Source of the DNA: Brevundimonas intermedia
GTDB taxonomy: Bacteria > Pseudomonadota > Alphaproteobacteria > Caulobacterales > Caulobacteraceae
Reading direction: 5' to 3'
Length of the DNA stretch: 64,000 nt
Assembly (NCBI RefSeq): GCF_004614235.1
Contig: NZ_SPVH01000006.1
Location: 744,001-808,000, forward strand
Of the stretch, positions 1 to 9,618 are shown piece after piece. The notes beneath the pieces were generated by a model. The model was given only the letters and a program-made list of their open reading frames with translations, was not told where the DNA came from and ran no database searches. Numbering within the stretch: position 1 is the stretch's first letter; each line of letters starts with the position of its first letter. Made by a program: the position numbers and the translations under genes.

Positions 1-7
1 AATCACA

Positions 8-2073
<2,066 letters not shown>

Positions 2074-2074
<1 letters not shown>

Positions 2075-2229
2075 TGCGCCAGGAGGTTTCCCGCATCCTT
2101 CAACTCGTCCTCGCAGTGCTGGTCATTGCGGCCCTGTGGGGCGTGGCGACGATGCGGGAAACCGACCAGCGCAACGGTTCGAACCCCAGAGCCATCCATC
2201 CTGTTCAAAATGAGAATTCCAATGCGTAA
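2074..2229 (+). CDS. Small single-pass membrane protein in the kdp operon
   Basis: This 51-aa ORF starts at an ATG that overlaps the kdpB stop codon, which suggests translational coupling. One hydrophobic span (about residues 8-25, ILQLVLAVLVIAALWGVATM) is followed by a polar, Asn-rich tail. Its stop overlaps the start of the porin gene in another frame. It is not recognisably KdpF, which is about 29 aa and normally precedes kdpA. It could be an accessory Kdp peptide or a membrane anchor. Function is unknown, and reality as a gene rests on its overlap geometry and hydrophobicity only. Confidence 0.5.
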
Positions 2230-2938
2230 ACCCCTCTCCAAAGCCTCGGGCCGTAACGACGCCTGGTTCGCCGCCGCCTGTATCGCTGGCATCGCCGGCC
2301 TGGGCCTGTGCAGCGAAGCCAAGGCCCAGGACGTCTCGGCAAACGTCGCCGTGACTTCCGACTACGTCTTCCGCGGCGTCAGCCAGACCCAGGAAAACCC
2401 GGCGATCTCGGCTGGCGTCGACCTGACCAGCAACGGCTTCTACGCCGGCGGCTGGGCCTCCAACGTCGATTTCGGCGACGACACCGACGCCGAGGTCGAC
2501 CTCTACGCCGGCTATCGGCCCGAGGTCGCCGGCTATGCCCTGGACTTCGGCGTGATCGGCTACCTCTACGCCGGTCAGCCGGACGGCGCGGACTATGATT
2601 ATGTCGAGCTGAAAGCCGCCGCCTCGCGCGCCGTCGGCCCGGCCACCCTCGGGGCCGCAGTCTATTATTCGCCCGACTTCTTCGGCGCGTCGGAAGACGA
2701 GGCGACCTATGCCGAGATCAACGGCGCCGTCAGCCCGGCCGACAAATGGACCCTCTCGGGCGCCGTCGGGCGTCAGTGGGTCTCGTCGGACCTGGACTAC
2801 ACCACCTGGAACCTGGGCGCGGCCTATCAGCTGACCAGCAATCTGGCTTTGGACGTCCGCTATCACGACACCGATCAACACGACTTCGGCGACATCTACG
2901 GCGCGCGCGCCGTGGCGACGCTGAAGGCCAGTTTCTGA
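2222..2938 (+). CDS. TorF family putative porin
   Basis: This predicted outer-membrane beta-barrel of about 238 aa belongs to the Gcw_chp/TorF group. After an N-terminal signal region ending in EAKAQ, the mature part begins with VTSDYVFRGVSQTQENPA, the family hallmark (SDYVFRGxSQT). Alternating short hydrophobic and glycine/tyrosine-rich strands follow to the end, which closes with the aromatic ATLKASF typical of outer-membrane proteins. ATG at 2222 is chosen because it places the signal peptide correctly; ATG at 2210 in the same frame is possible. The gene lies between kdpB and kdpC in the same direction, so it is probably co-transcribed with them. A role in outer-membrane entry of potassium or other small solutes is inference. 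Confidence 0.85.
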   Translation: MRKPLSKASGRNDAWFAAACIAGIAGLGLCSEAKAQDVSANVAVTSDYVFRGVSQTQENPAISAGVDLTSNGFYAGGWASNVDFGDDTDAEVDLYAGYRPEVAGYALDFGVIGYLYAGQPDGADYDYVELKAAASRAVGPATLGAAVYYSPDFFGASEDEATYAEINGAVSPADKWTLSGAVGRQWVSSDLDYTTWNLGAAYQLTSNLALDVRYHDTDQHDFGDIYGARAVATLKASF

Positions 2939-2948
2939 GGCGACGACC

Positions 2949-3527
2949 ATGGTCAATCAACTTCGCCCGGCCCTCGTCATGACGGCCCTGTTCACCCTGC
3001 TGCTGGGCCTGGCCTATCCGCTGGCCGTCACGGGCGTGGCCCAGGTCGCCTTCCCGGATCAGGCCAACGGCAGCCTGGTGCGCGACGCCGGCGGTCAGGT
3101 GGTAGGCTCCTCGTTGATCGGTCAGCCGTTCGTCGGCGCGACCTATCTGCATCCGCGCCCCTCGGCGGCGGGCGACGGCTATGACGCCGCCGCCTCGTCC
3201 GGCTCGAACCTGGGGCCGCTGAATCCGGACCTGGCGGCGCGGGTCGCCGAAACCGCCCAGGCCATTCGCGCCGAGGACGGCCCCGGCGTCATCCCCGCCG
3301 ATGCGGTGACGACCTCGGGTTCGGGCCTCGACCCGGACGTGTCTCCGGCCTACGCTCGGCTTCAGGCCGCGCGGATCGCCCGCGCCAGAGGCGTTCCCGT
3401 GCAGCAGGTCCAGAGCATCATCGACGAGCGGACCGAGGGAGCCTTCCTCGGCTTCATCGGCCAGCCGCACGTCAATGTCCTGATGACCAATCGCGCGCTG
3501 GACGCCCGCTTCGGCGCGGAGGGCTGA
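2949..3527 (+). CDS. kdpC: Potassium-transporting ATPase subunit C
   Basis: KdpC (192 aa) is the single-span subunit that stabilises the KdpFABC complex. One N-terminal transmembrane helix (about residues 8-28) is followed by a periplasmic domain. The family motif region GSSLIGQPF, the YLHPRPSAAG stretch and the SGLDPDVSPAYA block are all present. Length matches the family. It begins 10 bases after the porin stop and ends directly against kdpD, so the operon order here is kdpB, small ORF, porin, kdpC, kdpD, kdpE. Confidence 0.97.
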   Translation: MVNQLRPALVMTALFTLLLGLAYPLAVTGVAQVAFPDQANGSLVRDAGGQVVGSSLIGQPFVGATYLHPRPSAAGDGYDAAASSGSNLGPLNPDLAARVAETAQAIRAEDGPGVIPADAVTTSGSGLDPDVSPAYARLQAARIARARGVPVQQVQSIIDERTEGAFLGFIGQPHVNVLMTNRALDARFGAEG

Positions 3528-6215
3528 TTGCCCGAACCGGCGCCCGAAACGCCCGCGACTTCAGCCGTTCCGCGCCGCAAGCGCGGGCGGCTGAAGGTGT
3601 TTCTGGGCATGTCGCCCGGCGTGGGCAAGACCTACGAAATGCTGCGCGCCGCGCGCCGCCGAAAGGCCGAGGGGCTGGATGTCGTCGTCGGCGTGGTCGA
3701 GACCCACGGCCGCAAGGAGACGATGAGCCTGCTGCGCGGACTGGACGTCATGCCGCGCGCGCCGATCGATCACCGCGACCGCGCGCTGATGGAGTTCGAC
3801 CTCGACGGCGCCCTGGCGCGGCGTCCCGAACTGCTGCTGGTCGACGAATACGCCCACTCCAATGCGCCGGGGTCGCGCCACCCGAAACGGTGGCAGGACG
3901 TGGAGGAGATGCGCGACGCCGGGATCGACATCTGGACGACGTTGAACATCCAGCATCTGGAGAGCCTGTCCGACGTCGTCCTGCGCATCACTGGCGTGCG
4001 CCAGAGGGAGGCCGTGCCCGACAGCGCCTTGACCGGCGCCGACGACATCGAGGTCATCGACATCACGCCCGAAGACCTGCGGGCGCGTCTGGCCGAGGGC
4101 AAGGTCTATGTGCCCGAGACGGCGCGGGTGGCGTCCGAGAACTTCTTCAAGATCGAGAACCTGACGGCGCTGCGCGAACTGGCCCTGCGCCGCGCGGCCC
4201 AGACGGTGGACGATCAGTTGCTGTCGCATCTGCGCGAGCGCGGCGTGGCGGGGCCGTGGGCGGCGAACGAGCGGATTCTGGTGCTGGTCGGCGGCGACGC
4301 CATGACCGCATCGCTGGTTCGCACCGGGCGACGGATGTCGGACATGATGATGGACGCCCCATGGTCGGTGGCTCACGTCGAACGGCCCAGCGGATCGCGC
4401 GCCGACGCCCGCTCGGCGGGCCGGCTGTCCGAGGGCTTCAAGCTGGCCGAACAATTGGGCGGCCGGCCGGTGACGATCAGCGGCGACGACGTGGTGCGCG
4501 CCGTGCTGGATCACGCCCACCGCAACAACGTCACCCAAATCGTCATCGGCAAGACGCGCGGCGGGCGGTTCGCCGAGTGGACCGGTCGGGCGCTGGCGAC
4601 CGAACTGTTGCGCAAGGCCCAGGGCGTGGCCGTCCACGTCGTGACCGAAGGCGATCTGACCGCCCCCGAACCGGCGCTCAAGCCCGGTGCCCGAGCGGCC
4701 CTGGAATGGCGCGCCTATACGACCGGCGCGGGCTTCGTCGTGGCCGCGACCGGCGTCGCCCTGTTGCTGGACACGCGGTTCGAGCGGGTCGATCTGGGCG
4801 TCATCTATCTGGCGGCGGTTGTGGCGGCGGGGGTTCTGAACGGCTTGCGGCCTGCGCTGGCGGCGGCGACGCTGGCCTTCCTGACCTACAACTTCCTCTT
4901 CCTTCAGCCGCGCTACAGCTTCCTGATCGGTTCGCCGACCGATTTCCTGACCCTTATCCTGTTCTGGGGCGTGGCCTTGGGCACGGGCGCCCTGGCGGGG
5001 CGGGTGCGCGAACAGGCCAGGGCGGCCCAACGTCGCGCTGCCGCCGTCTCGGCCCTTCTGGCGGCCAGCCAGACCCTGTCGGCGGGTCAGGATCGCGCCA
5101 CCACGGCCCGAACCCTGGCTGAACAGGCCTCGGCCGCCGCCGGGGCCGGGGCGGTCGTCCTGCTGCCTGAGGACGACGATTTGACCCTGACGGCCGCCAG
5201 TCCCGAAAGCCTGACGCTGGCGCCCGACGCCATGGCCGCCGCCCGCTGGGCCTGGACCCACGGCGAGGTCACGGGACACGGCACCGGCACTCTGCCGCAG
5301 ACCCATTGGCGGTTTCAGCCTTTACAGGGCGTGCGCGGGCGGGCCGGCGTGGCGGGCATCGACGCCTCGGCCGTGGCGGCGGGCTCGGACGAGGAACGCC
5401 TGGCCATGGCATTGCTGGATCAGGGCGCGGTGGCGTTGGAGCGGGCGGATCTGGCCGGTCAGGCGCTGGAGACCGAGACCCTGCGCCGCGCCGACCGTTT
5501 CCGCGCTGCCCTGATGAACTCGGTCAGCCATGATCTGCGCACGCCCCTGTCCACCGTCCTGGGATCGGCGACGACCCTGATCGACTATGGCGCGACCCTG
5601 AAGCCCGAGGTCCGCGACGACCTGCTGCTCAGCATCCGCGAGGAGGCCGAACGCCTGTCGCGCTATGTCGGCGACTTGCTGGACATGACCCGGCTGGAGG
5701 GCGGGGGGCTGAACGTCCGCACCGACTGGAGCGATGTGCGCGACATCCTGAACGCCGCCGCCGACCGGGTGTCGCGCCGCCTGGGCCAGCGCCGCATCAC
5801 GCGCGACTTCCCGGCTCAGCTCAGCATGGTCGAGGCCGATCCGGGCCTGCTGGAACAGGCGGTGGTCAACATTCTGGAAAACGCCATTGCCTACAGCCCC
5901 GACGGCACGACCATCGAACTGGCGGCCTATGAGGATCGCGGCGCCGTCGTCATCTCCATCGAGGACGAGGGGCGCGGCATTCCCACTGCCGAGCTGGAGC
6001 GCGTGTTCGACAAGTTTCGCCGCATGGAGGAGTCCACCGACCGGGCCAAAGGGGCGGGCCTGGGCCTGGCCATCGCCAAGGGCTTCGTCGAGGCCATGCG
6101 AGGCCGCATCGCCGCCGCCAGCCCGATCCAGGATGGACCGGACGGCGGCAAGCTGGGCACCCGCATCCTGATCAGCCTGCCCAAGTCCATCGCCACCCAC
6201 CCGGATCTGCTGTGA
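3528..6215 (+). CDS. kdpD: Osmosensitive potassium-channel sensor histidine kinase
   Basis: KdpD (895 aa) senses potassium limitation and phosphorylates KdpE. The N-terminal KdpD domain has a Walker A motif (GMSPGVGKT, about residues 27-35). It is followed by a Usp-like domain with the VLVGGDAMTAS stretch, a DUF4118 block of four membrane spans (about residues 400-490), a GAF-like region, and a HisKA domain with SVSHDLRTPLS (His about 668). The C-terminal HATPase has the N box (NILENAIAYSP) and the glycine-rich DEGRGIP and GAGLGLA boxes. Translation starts at a TTG immediately after the kdpC stop. Confidence 0.96.
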   Translation: MPEPAPETPATSAVPRRKRGRLKVFLGMSPGVGKTYEMLRAARRRKAEGLDVVVGVVETHGRKETMSLLRGLDVMPRAPIDHRDRALMEFDLDGALARRPELLLVDEYAHSNAPGSRHPKRWQDVEEMRDAGIDIWTTLNIQHLESLSDVVLRITGVRQREAVPDSALTGADDIEVIDITPEDLRARLAEGKVYVPETARVASENFFKIENLTALRELALRRAAQTVDDQLLSHLRERGVAGPWAANERILVLVGGDAMTASLVRTGRRMSDMMMDAPWSVAHVERPSGSRADARSAGRLSEGFKLAEQLGGRPVTISGDDVVRAVLDHAHRNNVTQIVIGKTRGGRFAEWTGRALATELLRKAQGVAVHVVTEGDLTAPEPALKPGARAALEWRAYTTGAGFVVAATGVALLLDTRFERVDLGVIYLAAVVAAGVLNGLRPALAAATLAFLTYNFLFLQPRYSFLIGSPTDFLTLILFWGVALGTGALAGRVREQARAAQRRAAAVSALLAASQTLSAGQDRATTARTLAEQASAAAGAGAVVLLPEDDDLTLTAASPESLTLAPDAMAAARWAWTHGEVTGHGTGTLPQTHWRFQPLQGVRGRAGVAGIDASAVAAGSDEERLAMALLDQGAVALERADLAGQALETETLRRADRFRAALMNSVSHDLRTPLSTVLGSATTLIDYGATLKPEVRDDLLLSIREEAERLSRYVGDLLDMTRLEGGGLNVRTDWSDVRDILNAAADRVSRRLGQRRITRDFPAQLSMVEADPGLLEQAVVNILENAIAYSPDGTTIELAAYEDRGAVVISIEDEGRGIPTAELERVFDKFRRMEESTDRAKGAGLGLAIAKGFVEAMRGRIAAASPIQDGPDGGKLGTRILISLPKSIATHPDLL

Positions 6216-6904
6216 TGTCCGCCGTTCGCCCCCAGGTTCTGGTCATCGACGACGAGCCCCAGATCCACCGCTTCCTGGCCCCCGCCCTGGACGCCGCCGG
6301 CTATGAACCTCGCCGCGCCGACAGCGGTCAGGAGGGCCTGCGCGCTATCGCCCTGTGGAGCCCCGACGCGGTCGTGCTGGACCTGGGTCTGCCCGACATG
6401 GACGGCAAGGACGTGCTGACGCGCGCGCGGGACTTCTATCAGGGACCGATCATCGTCCTGTCCGCCCGCGACCGCGAGGCCGAGAAGATCGTGGCGCTGG
6501 ATCTGGGCGCCAACGACTATGTGGAAAAGCCGTTCGGCGTCGGCGAACTGCTGGCCCGCATCCGCGCCGGCCTGCGTCAGGGCGCGTTGACGCCGGTCGC
6601 GGGCGGCGTGGTCACGGTCGGGGATGTCGCGATCGATCTGGACCGCCGCATCGTCACCCGCGCGGGCGAGCGGGTGAAGCTGAGGCCCAAGGAATACGAC
6701 GTCCTGGCCTATCTGGCGCGCAACGCCGGCAAGGTGCTGGGCCACGTCGATCTGCTCAAGACTGTCTGGGGCGCCGGCCATGCCGACGACGTGCAATATC
6801 TGCGGGTCGTCGTCGGCCAGCTCAGGCACAAGCTGGAGGTCGATCCGGCCGAGCCGACCCTGGTGGTCACCGAACCCAGCGTCGGTTATCGGCTGAACGT
6901 CTGA
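6215..6904 (+). CDS. kdpE: KdpE response regulator
   Basis: KdpE (229 aa) is an OmpR/PhoB-type transcription factor that activates kdp. The receiver domain has the acidic pair VIDDEPQ and the phosphoacceptor in VVLDLGLPDMDG (Asp about 56), plus the conserved Lys in VEKPFG. The C-terminal winged helix ends with the typical EPSVGYRL. The ATG at 6215 overlaps the kdpD stop (TGATG), so kinase and regulator are translationally coupled. A GTG three bases earlier is an equivalent start. No terminator is obvious in the 82 bases after it. Confidence 0.96.
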   Translation: MSAVRPQVLVIDDEPQIHRFLAPALDAAGYEPRRADSGQEGLRAIALWSPDAVVLDLGLPDMDGKDVLTRARDFYQGPIIVLSARDREAEKIVALDLGANDYVEKPFGVGELLARIRAGLRQGALTPVAGGVVTVGDVAIDLDRRIVTRAGERVKLRPKEYDVLAYLARNAGKVLGHVDLLKTVWGAGHADDVQYLRVVVGQLRHKLEVDPAEPTLVVTEPSVGYRLNV

Positions 6905-6986
6905 TCGTCCTGCTGGCGTCGGCCGCCGGACTTCCCTTATTAGAGACGGCGCTTTCGCCCCACCACAGACCGGACCGACCCGCCTC

Positions 6987-7952
6987 ATGACCGCATCGCC
7001 GCCCCGGATCGGAGGCCTGGACGTCGAAAGCTGGGGCGACCCGGAGGATCCCATAGTCCTGCTGATCGGCGCGCCCGAGCGTCTGTCGGGCGACTGGCGG
7101 CGCTCGGTGCGGGCGCTGGTCGAGGCCGGGCGTCATGTCGTCCTGGCGGCCGATTTCGATCAGACCGAGGACGGCCCGGCGGCGCTCAGGCGGCTGCTGA
7201 CCGAAATCCCGTCGCGCCCGGCCATCGTCTGTGCGGACGAGACCTTGCCGGTCGTGGCCCCCGCCCTGGCCGTCACCGGCCCGGCCCTGGCCAGTTGTCT
7301 GGTGATCGTCGCCGCAGAAGGGCAGGGCGCGCTGTCGCCCGAGGTCGAGACCCTGCTGGCCGGCGTGCCGATTCAGGTGGTTTTACGCGGCGACGATGCC
7401 GAGGCCGAGAACGCCGCCCTGCTGGGCTTCCTCGAACGCCAGGCCCCGCGCGAGGCCATGCTCTATCAGGCCGGGTCCGACCCGCGCACCCTGCGCGACG
7501 CCCTGGGCTGTTTCGCGACCGGGGTGACGGTGGTGACCACCCTGGACGAGGCCGGACAGCCCGTCGGCCTGACCGCCAACTCCTTTTCGTCGGTGTCGCT
7601 GGACCCGCCGCTGATCCTGTTCTGCCTGGCGCGCTCGTCCACCAACGTCGAGCGTTTCCGTCAGGCCGAGCATTTCGCCATCAACGTCCTGCACATCGGC
7701 CAGCAGCCGACCTCCGGCGTCTTCGCCCGGTCCCAGGCCGACCGGTTCCAGGACGTGGCGTGGGAGACCTGGGACACCGGCGCGCCCATCCTGTCCGGCG
7801 CCCTGGCCAGTTTTGAATGCGGCACGGAGCAGATCGTCGAGGCCGGCGACCACCTGGTCATCATCGGCCGGGTCAAGCGCGCGCGGTTCGAGCCGCGACG
7901 CGATCCCCTGCTCTATTTCCGGGGCAAGTATCGGCGGCTGCACTTCTCCTGA
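6987..7952 (+). CDS. Flavin reductase fused to an alpha/beta-hydrolase-like domain
   Basis: The C-terminal half (about residues 160-321) is a flavin reductase (FMN-binding split barrel, HpaC type): LGCFATGVTVVTT, the NSFSSVSLDPPLILFCL core, and the closing PLLYFRGKYRRL are characteristic. Such enzymes use NAD(P)H to reduce free FMN or FAD for a monooxygenase partner. The first 155 residues look like a reduced alpha/beta-hydrolase fold (WGDPEDPIVLLIGAPE) but show no GxSxG nucleophile elbow, so this part is probably not an active esterase. No monooxygenase gene is adjacent. Stand-alone flavin reductases are about 160-190 aa, so the 321-aa length is a genuine fusion rather than a start-site artefact. 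Confidence 0.85.
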   Translation: MTASPPRIGGLDVESWGDPEDPIVLLIGAPERLSGDWRRSVRALVEAGRHVVLAADFDQTEDGPAALRRLLTEIPSRPAIVCADETLPVVAPALAVTGPALASCLVIVAAEGQGALSPEVETLLAGVPIQVVLRGDDAEAENAALLGFLERQAPREAMLYQAGSDPRTLRDALGCFATGVTVVTTLDEAGQPVGLTANSFSSVSLDPPLILFCLARSSTNVERFRQAEHFAINVLHIGQQPTSGVFARSQADRFQDVAWETWDTGAPILSGALASFECGTEQIVEAGDHLVIIGRVKRARFEPRRDPLLYFRGKYRRLHFS

Positions 7953-8010
7953 CGCTTTGAATTGATCGGTCGGATCGCTATCTGTCGCCGCAAGCAAGAG
8001 GAACCGCTTC

Positions 8011-9192
8011 ATGTCCGATCCCGTCGTCATCGTCTCCTACGCCAGAACCCCGATGGGCGGTTTCCAGGGCGCGCTGTCGGACGCCAAGTCCACCGACCTG
8101 GGCGCCGTCGCGGTCAAGGCGGCGCTGGAGCGCGCCGGGCTGGACCCAAACAAGGTCGAGCAGATCATCATGGGCTGCGTCCTGCCCGCCGGCCTGGGCC
8201 AGGCGCCGGCGCGTCAGGCGGGGATGGGGGCGGGCCTTCCCGTCTCGACCGAGGCGACTACCATCAACAAGATGTGCGGCTCGGGCATGCAGGCGGCCAT
8301 GATGGCGCATGACGCCCTGGCGGCCGGGTCCGCCGACGTGATCGTGGCGGGCGGCATGGAGTCCATGACCAACGCTCCGTATCTGATGCAAAAGCACCGG
8401 GGCGGCGCCCGCATCGGCCACGACGTCATTTCCGACAGCATGTATCTGGACGGGCTGGAGGACGCCTACACCCCCGGCAAGCTGATGGGTCAGTTCGCCG
8501 AGGACACGGCCAAGGTCTATCAGTTCACCCGCGAGCAGCAGGACGCCTACGCCATCGAAAGCGCCGGCCGGGCCAAGCGGGCTCAGGACAGCGGCGCCTT
8601 CGACGCCGAGATCGCCCCGGTCGAGGTCAAGACCCGCAAGGGCCCCGTCATCATCGACCGCGACGAACAGCCGACCAAGTCCGATCCGTCCAAGATCCCC
8701 AACCTGAAGCCCGCCTTCGGCAAGGACGGCACCATCACCGCCGCCTCGGCCGCCTCGATCTCGGACGGCGCCGCCGCCCTGGTCATGATGCGTCAGTCGA
8801 CGGCCCAGGCCCTGGGCCTGACGCCCATCGCCCGCGTCGTCAGCCAGGCCGCCCACGCCCAGGAGCCCAGCCTGTTCACCACCGCCCCGGTCTTCGCTTT
8901 GCAAAAGGCGCTGAAGAAGGCCGGCTGGAGCGCCGACGACGTCGATCTGTGGGAGGTCAACGAGGCCTTCGCCATCGTGCCGATGATCGCGATGCAGGAA
9001 CTCGGCATCCCCCACGACAAGATCAACGTCAACGGCGGCGCCTGCGCCTTGGGCCACCCGCTCGGCGCATCCGGCGCCCGCGTCCTGACCACCCTGCTCT
9101 CCGCCCTGAAAGCCCACGGCAAGACCAAGGGCATGGCCGCCCTCTGCATCGGCGGCGGCGAAGCGACGGCGATGGGCGTGGAGTTGGTTTAG
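8011..9192 (+). CDS. Acetyl-CoA acetyltransferase (thiolase)
   Basis: This 393-aa type II thiolase condenses two acetyl-CoA molecules to acetoacetyl-CoA, or runs the reverse in beta-oxidation. The nucleophilic Cys lies in NKMCGSGMQ (about residue 89). The catalytic His is in GGACALGHPLGASG and the second Cys is in ALCIGGGEA near the C-terminus. Full family length. It may serve polyhydroxybutyrate or mevalonate/leucine metabolism; no phaB or other pathway gene is adjacent to decide. It is the last native gene before the AT-richer island. Confidence 0.95.
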   Translation: MSDPVVIVSYARTPMGGFQGALSDAKSTDLGAVAVKAALERAGLDPNKVEQIIMGCVLPAGLGQAPARQAGMGAGLPVSTEATTINKMCGSGMQAAMMAHDALAAGSADVIVAGGMESMTNAPYLMQKHRGGARIGHDVISDSMYLDGLEDAYTPGKLMGQFAEDTAKVYQFTREQQDAYAIESAGRAKRAQDSGAFDAEIAPVEVKTRKGPVIIDRDEQPTKSDPSKIPNLKPAFGKDGTITAASAASISDGAAALVMMRQSTAQALGLTPIARVVSQAAHAQEPSLFTTAPVFALQKALKKAGWSADDVDLWEVNEAFAIVPMIAMQELGIPHDKINVNGGACALGHPLGASGARVLTTLLSALKAHGKTKGMAALCIGGGEATAMGVELV

Positions 9193-9618
9193 GGGTTTTT
9201 GGCTCTGGGGCCCTCTTGGTTGACTTGGGGAGCTTCCTCCAACACTGGGAATAGGACATCCATCGCCTAATCGATCAAGTTTGGGTTGCCACCAGCGGAC
9301 GTTGAAGCCCGGCCGAGAAGCGTATCTTTACGAGCGGCGGGCGTTTGATCCATGTTTCTACCCTAAGGCTAGCTAGCTCCTGCTTTCGACAAGAAGTGTG
9401 GAGCGCTCAGATTGCAACTATCCCCCTTAAGGTGCCCAGTCCGGCACCTTACGTCCGTTTTTGTCGTGTTGACGTGTTTAATCTGCCGATCACCGCGGCG
9501 ATCGACGGCACGGCATGCCTAAGCCGCTGGAAGCTCATAGGCAGGCGTGCTGGCGCGCTTTAGGTTAAGTCAATCGCGGCGTCTGAAAGCGCCCGCAATC
9601 AAGCTGCTCGGGGGAAAG
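9193..9618. other. Non-coding left flank of the ATPase island
   Basis: The 426 bases between the thiolase and the ATPase gene are visibly less GC-biased than the flanking chromosome. No ORF here has convincing codon use; the one open stretch (9345-9563) resembles no known protein. It contains a hairpin at 9428-9451 (listed separately). The left junction of the presumed insertion probably lies here, but I could not find a flanking direct repeat or a tRNA fragment. Confidence 0.5.
9428..9462 (+). terminator. Predicted rho-independent terminator
   Basis: A perfect 9-bp stem (TAAGGTGCC and GGCACCTTA) with a 6-base loop lies at 9428-9451. Six bases later comes a run of five T at 9458-9462. It would end read-through from the thiolase before the island gene. 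The six-base gap before the T run makes it a weaker than ideal terminator. Confidence 0.5.

Noticed and set aside
3561..5306. 581-codon minus-strand ORF opposite kdpD
   Set aside because: Shadow of kdpD, with His/Gln/Arg-rich artefact composition.
9345..9563. 72-codon ORF before the ATPase gene
   Set aside because: Low-quality codon use, no motif, crosses the predicted terminator hairpin.
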